DNA from: Leuctra nigra | Taxonomy: Eukaryota; Arthropoda; Insecta; Plecoptera; Leuctridae | Reading direction: 5' to 3' | Assembly: GCA_934045905.1 (NCBI GenBank) | Contig: OW203769.1 | Location: forward strand, 25,389,705 to 25,453,704 | Length of the DNA: 64,000 nucleotides | In this document: positions 14,701-26,700 of the stretch, piece by piece | Layout of the letters: each line of letters begins with the position of its first letter | Position numbering within the stretch: position 1 is the stretch's first letter | Position numbers and translations under genes: made by a program | The notes under the pieces: model-generated | Told to the model about the DNA's origin: nothing | Database searches by the model: none | What the model saw: only the letters and a program-made list of their open reading frames with translations

Positions 14701-17700
14701 GAGACGATATTCTCCGGACACTTAAAGGTGTTCCATGAATAATACAATATTATATCAATAAAGAATAAACTGTAGCCCCAAAAATGGCTGGACTACGGGG
14801 CAGATACATAAATTATAATAATACACATAAAAACACGTTTAGCAAGTAACTACCCTAAGTTAGTCTTTTATCTAATCATAATTAAAATTTTAAATCTTCT
14901 TCGTCCCAAAAAAGCGTCTGCAAAGGCAGCAAAATCGATAGCTCTTTCACCATTTTTAAATCTTTAATGGATGATCTAAGAAACGTACTGATTGTTCATA
15001 GCTGAGTTTTATTCCATAATCGAATATACGATTTCAAGTATCTGAGAGGCTATGGTTTTTATATTGCTGTTTTAGTTTGATTTCCACGTACCTGACGTGG
15101 TGTCAAGAATGGGTTACACACGTCAATAGATATCTTGAAATCAAACTGCATGAAGAGCCACTCAGATACTTTTAGGAAACGATGAAACCTGAAAATATTC
15201 CATAATTTTTTTATTTAGTGGAAAAATGAAATTGTCAACCGTGATGATTAGTTATCATTTCAACGACATTTCCCATGAAAACCGCATTCTGCTTTCAACG
15301 CTTGAGTAAAAATAGAAATATGTCATAAATATACGTTTTGCTTTGTGATTCCCTATTTATCATAATGACTAACACTCTGTGAATTGTGTACTTCAGGAGG
15401 CCATGGAGGAAAACGTGAGCGCGGAGACGCGCACGTGGGACGTGAGCAAGATTCGCGAGGACGAATTCGAGAAGCACGCCGTGTATCTGGTCCCCGACCT
15501 GCCCACGGACACCGGCTGCCCGAACAAGGCGGAGGGCTCTCTACCGCGCAACCTCGTGCTCAAGCCCTCGCAAGCACTCAGCGATGTGAGTCCAAACCAG
15601 AGATTAGAGGGGGAGGGGCTTTTACAAAGTGTCAAAAAAAATGCCCTGCCACACACCCCAAAGTGTCAAAGTTTTAAAAGTTAATATTTGTTGACAAAAT
15701 ACACCTAAAATTGTTTTGAAATTGATTAAAAGGTGTCAATAATCCAAATACGCTCTCCAGGCAGACTGGGGGGCGTGGGGGGCGCCCGTGAAAAACCCGT
15801 GGAAAAGTGTTTTCCTTGCCTTGCCTTTCTTGCTAAATTTCATCGAAGTAGTGACTGTTAGGTTAAAATTTCAAATCCTTTTCTTCATGCAAGCCTTGGT
15901 TATCCCGCTTCTTTGAATTTTCTCTTGGTCCAATTATTTTCTTTTCAAATCTTCTTTGCTGAATCCAATCTATTGCATGGAATTTCTCTAACGCATGCTC
16001 AGCCAGTAATGAAGCCTGCCTGCCTCATTGGGTATCTTTTATAGAATTGTAGAATGTATAGAATTTTATAGAATTGAACATGGAAAATAAATTTTAAAAT
16101 AATTGTACCTATACGGAGGAGAGGACCCTCGTCATATTTTAAATATTTGTATTATTTACTATTTACTATAAGAATGCATTTATAAATTCAGATTAATTAG
16201 TATTAATAATTTAACTACTGTCCACTGCAATAGGATCCTTACTTCAACAGTAATTCAGTAGACTTATGACATCAGAAAATGCATATTGATATTTTTTCGG
16301 ATTCTCGCATATTTTTCAGATGGTTTTAATAGCTATGTAGTACATTACTCAAGCGATATCAATGTAAAGAATTAAATTTATGCGCAAATTGTGTTAACGT
16401 CAGTCACTTGAATTCTTCGTATTTACTAAATCGGACGATAAGAGGATGTTTTTTTATCATTGCTCGCTAATTCTATACACACCTACAACTTAGCACTACT
16501 GATTTTTCTTCGTGATATGTGGGTGGACATAACTACTGATTTGACTATCCACAATCACGCCTTCTTCTTCTGTTCTCTATGTATTCTCCATGATCCTTCT
16601 TCAGTCCCACTATGTCTTCTATCTATCAATGTTAGAATAAAATACCATTGCTATTGTTATTTTTATGGTGTGTGGATGCACCGGGTGTACAATTGATACT
16701 CTGCACAGGGTTGTTTTTTTATTATCTATTATTTATGCATTCAAATACAAAATAAATTAATAAACGATGTGTCTTAATTCAAAAAAATCAAAATTGTGTG
16801 CTCCAAATTCTACACGAAAATTTAAATTTTACATTCCTGTAGCCAAAATATCTGTGCTACTTTTGGCCAGTAAATTTAATGTTATTCTTCCCTAACACCA
16901 GTTAGCATGGCGCTGTTTTTTTTTAGTAAAATATATTATCGGATCAGGAATGCATTTGTTTAGAGTGATTGTTGATCCGGTGCGGTTCTTGCTCTGGCTG
17001 TTATTGCTTGTGTTGGCCCTAAAAAGGGCCGTTGGAAGCGACGTTTATAGGAAGGTGTGTTCCTCATCCTCAGGCAGGCTGGGTTGGAATGGCTAGATGG
17101 GAAAGAGTGTTGTAGAGTGCTGTATCTATACTAATTTGGCTAGAAAATGCCCCTGTTGAATGATGCTTTGACATAATTTTGTAGATTTGACACGTGGAAT
17201 TGTGTTCCCAGGTGAAAGGAGTGTGGAGCACCGGCTACATACCCACCGGGACACGGTTCGGACCGCTTGTCGGCGAAGTCTACGCCAAAGATGCGGTCCC
17301 TGCGACGGCCAATAGGAAGTACTTTTGGCGGGTAAGTCCATGATATTGATCCATGCTTCTTTCAATCAACACAATATTTACTGCTACTGTTATATAACAC
17401 AGATACTTGCTCTCTTCTCCTCAGTACAATAATAAAATCAATAACTAATAAGATAAGACAAAAGATCTCTTGGAAGACCTAAGCTTTTTTTAATTCTCTG
17501 TCATTTATTGTCAATTTCTTATTTGAGGTTGTTTGCATCTCTCCTACTGAGAAATGTTTTTACTACACAATATTGTGGACTCCACGGTCTAACTGAAGTT
17601 ATTACTTAAAATATATCCTTGAATGTACACTTGGCCAAACAAAACTTGAACGTTCAATAAATCTGATAGGCTGATAAATGTAAGATCGCACCATCAGAAG

Positions 17701-20700
17701 TCAGTCTAAGCGATCTCATTGTCTCACTCTAGTAGGTGATCTCACATTTCAATGATAATAACAAGCTTTGATTGGTTATGGGACATGACCAGCAGTCATT
17801 CAAATTTGGTCAACGTTCAAGTTTTGTTTGGCCGAGTGTACAATAACCACGTGATCCTAAAAGCGTAGCGTGCACATATGGTCATGATATAAGTTTTATA
17901 TTTTTCTCAAGTATTTGATAGTATCTTCTTCACCGGTAGATATACTTTCGTAGTTTGGAAGATTGTTTCACCGGTAGATTTTTTTTACTCGTTGCACTCT
18001 TTTCAAGTGTGGAAAGCAATACTGTCGATCGTTTCATTTGACATTGAAAGAATTGTGATGTTGTCATTTTTAAAATCAAAGTTGGTGGAGATTTTCAAGA
18101 TGACAGCCAAAACGTATCTAAATAATTACTAGAGAAAAATATAAAAAATCGAAATTCCTAACCGATGCATCAGCTATTCTCGTATTCATATTATATTCAA
18201 GAATGCTCTGAACTTGTATCTGATTACGATAACGCGAAGAGGTTCTAGTGGGTTTCATATAGTAATGGTGGCAAACTGTAATTTTCAAGATGGATCTTTC
18301 ATTTCTGAAATATGACCAATATGTCCATTAATTTATTAATGGATCGGACCGATATCGAAATCCACATACTAAGTCATTAAACATCAATTGTAATATTTGA
18401 AATTACTAATTAACATACCGAAAATGCTGTCATAAATGTTTAAAACCTACATTAAATCGCATTTAGCCAGAGTTTTGGCAAAATCACAGCCGATATATTT
18501 TCTATAATTATTTCTATCATTATTAACTATTTATTTCATTATTATAATTCCACTAAACTATCAAGAAATGTCAATTTATCGTAGGTAAATTGAGCCATAT
18601 TTGATCCAAAAAATCTAAAGAAAAATTTGAAATGAATATAGATAATTTCATGTTACCTCAACTGATATCAAAAGAAAAAATATTGACCAAATATTATAAA
18701 ATTTTCAGACTAGCCCATTTTAAAGGTGCGAGTCAATCAAAATTGATTTTATACTTTAAAAAATGTGTTTGTAAAAAACAATAATTACCTATCCCTAATA
18801 AATTAACCATTCCCAAATTAGCTCATATCTGATCGAATGAATGTGACTGGCACCCCTTGTCAATGACGTCAGAAAGCCCGTGTGAGAGTCAATGTGTATT
18901 ATGCAACTAATATGATTACCTGTGGTTGATGGATTCTGTTTCTTACTTGGTTCTGATTGGTTCTTTTCATGGCCACCTTCTAACATATTCACACAATCAG
19001 GTGCAAATGAAGGAAGAACTGGCAACACGATGGCCCAAGGTATTTTAACACTCTTCTTTATTCTGCTGGAACTGGAACTCTTTTCTAGTGTTTTCCCTTC
19101 AAAGAATTTAAGAGATATTTAACATTGTCTCATATAGGGAAATTACTTTGGAATGTAATTTAACATTTTTTATATGCGGAAAAATATGGAATACAATTTA
19201 TAATTTTTCAAACCTATGGGGAAATAAATCTGAAGTGTAAAACTGTTGCAGTTTTCCTTTTTTCTCTTAACCTTCATCCAATTGTTACTAAATCAATGTT
19301 TGCAAACATAATGTTGTTGGTTCAGGTAATAACCAATTTTTTTGGGGTTCACATTTTTTAATCAATCTTTAAATTATTTTTACAATTGCAGTGTTAATAA
19401 TAATGTTTTCATTGGATGAAATTGTCGATTTCTCGATTTCTCGATTTCTCGATTTGTCGATTTGGTGAAAGTCAAGGATAATTGATTCTTTTTTATTAAA
19501 ATTTGAATATTGTATAAAATAGCATTGTTTTGGGATTCTGGATCCATTTTGGATTATTTATTCCGTATTTCATCTCATAGTTTATAGTTATTAAACGTTT
19601 GTTATATATTAATATATTTACCAAATTTGGACGGGTATTCTATATGCTATACAATACAATACAATATAATATATTTACATAACATTTCTATAGTTTAAAA
19701 TTATTAATTGGTCCTTTTTAACTTTGATCTTAACTTTGCTTCAATAAATCATCTATCTTCATATGCGGTCTTTTGGTCAGGTTTCAATAAATACATTTTA
19801 ATTTTTCTAACTAACAAGAATATTGTCAATTACACAATTTACTCTTAATATTTTCCCTACTTACAACTTATGTATCCTGCTACTCTGGCTATACTCTTCA
19901 TTTTGATGTATTTATAATTTGTAAATAACTTTTAAATTCCCAAACAATTGCTATGCACAATTTGTCTATATCTGATCGTGTTTTGTAACACCTATCTGTC
20001 TCTTGTTGTTTAGGTGTACAAAGATAACGAATTATTTTACTACATGGACGGCTACGACATAAGCAAGGCCAATTGGATGAGATACGTGAACCCTGCTTAC
20101 AGCTCGGAATCGCAAAACCTGATCGCTTGTCAATACAAGGTAGGTGACATGAAGATGGCTGTCTAGAACGATAAACCGTTTTTTAAGAAATTTTGTGTGA
20201 ATTCAAACCCGTTTACTTAGTGATGATTTCAGGCATGCCTCGAGGGGGGCTTAACCCCCCCCCCCCTTCGAGTCCAGAGACAAAACAATCTATAGAAACA
20301 AAATTCTTAAATTATGTTTTCATTAAAACGAAAAATAGGGAGCTATTTGCTGTAATTTGAGAAGTTTAGCATCCCAGAATCGATTTTAAAATGTTTATAT
20401 TCAAAAAAATGCCCTGCGGGTAATAATTGGAGTTTTTTTTGCTTCGGTTTGTGCATTTTAAAGCCCCAGAATCACTTTTAACTGGTTTAAATCCTAAAAA
20501 ACGCCCTGCGGGGTTGGGCTGGGGGCTTTTCCCCCCCAGACTCCCTTTCTGGGTGTCGCAATCCCCTTCCCCCCCCCCCCCCCCCCCCCCCCCCCATGAT
20601 GAAAGTAGTTCCTACGCGGACTACGTTTGGGTACACCCACACCCCTCTCTAGATTAAATTTTGCACCCCAGTTTTTCATTAGCCCCCCCCCCCCCCCCCC

Positions 20701-23700
20701 CCCCCCCCCCCGAACAAAATGTCTGAAATCATCACTGCGTTTACTACACATTTAAAAGTTATTTTTATCGAAGACTTTCTGTTAATTTATAATTTAAACA
20801 GGAGATGCAGTCAGTCAGATGCTAGATGAAAATGCTATTGTTGATGGCATTTTCAAAACAATATCTCTTCTTACCTTCTGTCTATATATTTAGGTATCAA
20901 CATGATTTATTTCCAGATTTTTCGAACAGTTTTCAAATTTGACAATACTTGAATAATTAAGAATGTATATCTTATTTTAGAACTGTTTTTTAAATCAATA
21001 CCTGAAACTGGACTTATTGTATTCAGATTCGAATTCTACTTGCTATTACAGCTTGGAAACATCTACCAAACAAACATTAAACCTAAACCCTTCCCGTTGG
21101 TTCAGGCAATAATAATTCATAGCCTGAAAAGGCAATTTTATTTTGGTTTTGAGATAATAAATTATGTTATTTACGCATCTTTATTTTATACAATAGTTGA
21201 GATTAAACTAAACTATAGCTCTGGGCTTCAATAACTTGATACTGAAAGTGCGTTTATTTTCTCATATAACAAATAAATATTATTATCTCAAAAAGTAGGG
21301 AGTGTCTAGGGAGAGTAAAATTAGGGAGCAAATTTTTTAATCATTCTTATTCGGGCATTTTAAAGACCTTCAATTAAAATACCTCTGTACAGTGGCGGCA
21401 ATATGATCGTTGCATTCTGTCTCTCTCTGACCCATATCATAAACATGTTTTTATATGGAGCAGAGAGAGATAGAGTACAAGCAACATGCCGCCAGTGTAC
21501 ATTGCAATATGCAGTACTGAGTATTCTTCTAGTTTAGTGAGATTAATTTATCACGTAAATTTCCGTGCGTTTTTAACTGCTGTCAAATTGACTATTAGGT
21601 AATTACCAATTGTAGAGAAATGTATGAGTAAAATAAGTAATTTTAGATGCAAACAGTTCAAGATTCAGAAGCTCAATAAGTAATTAGAAGTAGAACTAAA
21701 ATGTGTTTAATATTTAGGTTAAATAATATGCGAGGTCTCATTATTTATAACTTCGCTAATCACAAGTAGTATTTTTTTTTTCAAAAATTTGGGCTTCCCT
21801 TTTTTAAATTTACAATTACAACATAAAGATGTTATCTTAATATGGAATATAAAGATAATCTCTACTATTTCCTGATGTCATTTGTAAACGAAATATGTCG
21901 CATATTGTGCCGACTACACGTGGATGTTCTCTGTGCAGATGAACATCTACTTCTACACGATCAAGCCGATCTTGCCCAACCAGGAGCTGCTAGTCTGGTA
22001 CTGCAAGGAGTTCGCCGAGAGACTCAACTACCCACTTACAGGGGAACTCATGCTGCAGAGGATAAGTAAGTGATTGAAACCACATCACAATTCACGATAC
22101 TAGGTAGTAAAATTAGTCGAGTTTTTAAGTATATACATTTTACATGAAAGTTGCATTATTTATTACATTATGAATTGTATAAAGTTATTTTTTAAAATGA
22201 CTTTTAAAATTTTCTAAAAATTTACTGAATACATTCTTCGGAAATTTGATGTATAATGTACTTGTTAATTTTAAGTAAAACATTCAATCCTTAGCAATCA
22301 AAGCATTTATTTTTATATCTCAACATTATCGCCCTCTATAAAAACTGTCTATTAGAGGATCATCATCATTCTCAGCTCAACAATGTTTTAACAAAGCATA
22401 TTATTTACTTTGCAAACATTATTATCAATAAAACATCAATATTAATATTATATAATATTAATAAATTTTTTTTTGTATTTTCAAATGCATTATATTGCAT
22501 TTTCATTAACTCCCTGCAGTACCAAACGGAATGACCGATTCATTTTTAAATCTTATATTTATATTTTAAATTTAAATTAAATTTTTGAAAATTTTCATTT
22601 AAAATTTCTTTGAAATGCATTTGAAATTTAATTAAAGCCGCTTGATTCTTGTTAAAACATTGTTGAGCGGAGATAAAAAAAATATCTTGAATGACATTGT
22701 AACAACGGATTCTGTAACGACTCACTACTAAAACTGTCTGTAGCAAATATAGTGTGAGGTTTTAATAAGTATTTTAGGTACCTATACTTACTGAACTTGG
22801 TCCTACCAATAATAAATATATTCTTCGAGTAAATTTACAGGCAATTCGAAAGGAAACAAATTTGTCCTCTAGTTTAAATTTTGCATTCACATTACTTTTC
22901 GATGAACATTATATATTTTTGTTTACTATTGCTCGACTACTGCCTTGAATTATAAACTATAATGTGAATTGCTGTAGTACCTACAGTACTATACCAGCTG
23001 TATTATAGTTACTGTCTGTCCTTTTCATGGCTCACAAAATCAAAATGAATTTAATAATCTGTTTAGCGCTGGATAAGTATAGAACGCAATTCATATACGT
23101 ATTTTCTTGTGTGCAGGACAACAAGTGCAGCAAACTACTGACGTTGTGACCGTGACCACAACGAGTGAGCCTGCACCCAAAGATAAGGGCAGTGACCATC
23201 CCTACGAGCCCAGGGTCAGCCCACCAACCCACTACGACACACCGAGCGGTCCTCAGCGACCTCTCCTCAAGGACGGCCACTACATCGGCAATCACAAGGA
23301 TGCTAACAAAGACGCCCGGCCTGTCAATGTACATTACGGTTTCGCAGGCAATAATATTAACAGCAGTAATAATAAAGACATGAACGGTAACCATTTTGAG
23401 AATGGTAAATCGCGATTTGAAAATGTAAGGTGCAAGCAGCCGGAGCCAGTTTTCGAGAATGGGAAAATTATTCCCCGTATCGAGAATGGAAGGCGTAAAG
23501 ATGTACCGGAACAAGTTGTTGAGAACGGGAAAGTTGTTCCGCAATTCAAGAATGGCCGAGCCAAAGATTTGTCTGACAGTATCATTTTTGAGAACGGGAA
23601 AGGAGTATCCAGGTACGAAAACGGCAGATGCAAACCGGACATTGCCGAACATTTCGAGAATGGGAAAACTCCTCAGCGTTTCGATCCATTACATTGCCCA

Positions 23701-26700
23701 AAGCCGGATATTTCTGTGAACAATTTCGAGGCACGGCAACATCCACCTAAAGAAGTAAGCAACGTTGGACCTCACTACGACACCAACGGGGCTCGAAGCC
23801 CGAAACAAGACCCGAATTTGCGGCCCCTGAACGGTCATTATGATCGAGTATCTCCTGGTAAGGATCCAGTGGCGTTGGTCCAGTACGAAGGTCACTTGTC
23901 ACCACCGGAACCTGGTATCCGAATGTCCAAGGATGGACAACATGGGACTTACGAGCCACGGCTGACTCCGACGGAGGGGTCAGTGAGATCTGACGAGGGT
24001 TACCATAGCAACGAATATCATGACGAGGCTTTCACACCACCGGAAGATTCCAGTGACTCGGACTCGGAGAATAACTACGTCTTGGATTTTAGGTAAGAAT
24101 ATTCACTGGTAGCAGTCTGTAGTTTTAACATTCCCATCGAGGTGTCTTGATAAGATATGTTTAAAGTGGAATTAATTGTAATTGTTTTTTTGTTTTTTTA
24201 CGATTACAGTAAGAAACAAGCTGAGCCTACTATCATGGAAGAAACTCACGACGAAGAGGAATTACAAAACTCAAAAAATGAATACCGAAAAGTGAAGATA
24301 AAAATCTCAAAAGCTTACAACCATTTCAAATCGAAGTCTGATCTCGAACATCATTCCGACTCTGAGAAAAGCGGCAGTTTGGACACGTCCAAGTCGCCGA
24401 TCCGCGAGCAAACTCCGCCGAACTCGACGACGATCATCACTGTGGAGTCGCCGCCGCCCGAGCCGAAGCCCTACTACGACGAGGTCACCTCTCAGACGAA
24501 CATCGGCCACCCGCACAGTCGCAGTCCACCAACCACCAGCATCCTTGAGAACATCCTCCTCAGGAGAAACGAGACTAGGAAGCGCAACTCTGCGACACCA
24601 CCAACGTCACCTACGGAAATGGCATACTCCTATAAAAAGTCACAGCGATATGGCATTCTACCAGTTAGCCCCGACTCCAGTTCCACTTTCCAGAACGCGC
24701 CACCTATTATGAAATCGCGTACACCTTCACCAATCTATCCACAACCAAACGCTCCGGAGATGCCCTACACCCCTGTCTACCCACCTTACTACAATCTATA
24801 CAACCAGCAGATGTACTCGCCGCCTCTCAACGAGCCTAGGATCGAACCTAGGTCCATGGGGATGCAGAACACGGTCATGAACAACTCGAATGGTCACATG
24901 AACCTTGGGCATCATCTGTTGACGCCACTACCGCCGTTGCAGCAACTGAGTCCGCATCGGCTGAGTCCAAGGAGTGCTCTCAGTCCTCGACGCAGTCCTC
25001 CGTGCTCTCTCAGCCCCGACGGGGGCTCTCTTGGCAGTCCGCTCAGCCCAACAGGATCTAGAGGGTACAGGTAAGTAGGTTGTACCTACGACTGCTGGGT
25101 GTTGAGCGATCGGTGGATGTCAGGGGATTTGGAATTGGATTGTAATGAACAATGACGACGATTGACGTTTTGGATCGTTGTTTTGGGTTCAGAGAATTCT
25201 CTACGGATGCCTGCCGCTCAACACTGTCATGCATTTAGCAACTAAGTTGTAATAATAAATTAACATAGAGAATACATAATCTAACGATTAACGCCATCTT
25301 ATCTACGAATTAGATTGAAAGATAATATGCAAAACATAAGAGGATGGGATTCATAAAATTAAAATTAAACCACTTGGGCATTTAGTTCCCCAGCTTATTA
25401 AATTGATGGTACCAATTTTATTGAAATCACTTCAATTCACCACTAGAGAGATTAATTCCATCTCTGACAACCTCTCAAGCAAGTCTGCAGGTTTACCTCA
25501 AGATTTTCAGTTATCATTTCAGAATGTATATTGAAGATTTACTAAGCACCGTTGAAATACAGCATTTAAATGTTTGTGACAAGTGATTAGTGCTCGGTAC
25601 ATTAGTAATAATGTTTAATAATAACGTTGATAAAACGAAGTTGAAATAATTTTACTTAAGGTGCTGCAAGCGCAAGCGATTTTGCTGCTTTTTGTAGACA
25701 CTTTTTGCGATACGATTAGAGACGAAATGGGTAAACCAAATTATTTGAAATTTTAATCGTGATTAGATAAAAGACAAACTCAGGGTTATCCCTTGGTACA
25801 TTTTTAATTTTTTGCATCTTTAATTAATATTAATTAGTGGATTTTGGGTGAAAAATTAGCTATTTTCTCGTCTCCCCATGGGCGCCGAAAAAAAAAATTC
25901 AAAAATGTGCCAAGGGATAACCCTAAGTTTGTCTTTCATCTAATCATGATTAAAATTTGAGATCAATTGGTTTACGGGTTTGGTCTCCAATCGTATCGCA
26001 AATTTCATCGTTTTGCGCGGTTTTGTTGAATAACCGGCGCCTAATTAACGATGCAATAAGCAAAAATAAAAAAGTGCACTGATAAACAATCAGACTGATC
26101 ATGTGAACATTCTGTAAAAGTTACACTCACTTAAGAAACAATTTTTCTCTCTCAATTTTCTAAAACGGCCGAGCGCTAGTATCACCTTAAAATGTAAATC
26201 TAGATAAAATAAAACCAATTTTAAATTAATTAGAACAAGAAATATATAGGTCAACAAGTTTTGACCTATAGTGACCTATAGACCTATAGTTTTCAACAAG
26301 TTTTTGGGTGATTATCATTTGATCTAAGGAATGTATTATATATTTAGATAGATTAATGCCGAGTTCAAGTAACAAAGTAATATTCGTTATTTTCTTTTGA
26401 AGTATAACTTTGTCTAAATACCACAATTTAATCTAAACTTGAAAAAAATTACTTTGTGTTTGGCACTGGTGAATTAGTATTAGATTGAAAGATAATATGC
26501 AAAACATAAGAGGATGGGATTCATAAAATTAAAATTAAACCACTTGGGCATTTAGTTCACCAGCTTATTAAATTGATGGTACCAATTTTATTGAAATCAC
26601 TTCAATTCACCACTAGAGAGATTAATTCCATCTCTGACAACCTCTCAAGCAAGTCTGCAGGTTTACCTCAAGATTTTCAGCTATCATTTCAGAATGCATA

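Larger units (their letters stand above)
956..15396 (+). other. Putative first intron / 5' region of Blimp-1
   Basis: About 14.4 kb without a supported gene. It contains a SINE at about 2640-2900, a (GA)n run at 5706-5756, G/C tracts near 6400 and 6673, a dispersed repeat at 7140-7430, a 30-bp minisatellite at about 10740-11020, a G+C-rich block at 12590-12830, a truncated foldback relative at 14850-14950 and a foldback at 15036-15171. The stretches 3000-5690, 7430-10700, 11200-12580 and 12960-14840 show nothing beyond AT-rich DNA with short unsupported frames. Confidence 0.4.

Noticed and set aside
15379..15402. Upstream extension of the PR-domain exon starting with GTG at 15379
   Set aside because: GTG is not a usual eukaryotic start, and the TTCAG at 15392-15396 is a better boundary.
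23032..23652. 206-codon minus-strand open frame opposite the Blimp-1 linker exon
   Set aside because: It lies opposite a well-supported coding exon and arises from low stop density in G+C-rich sequence. It has no recognisable domain and extends only a little past the exon.
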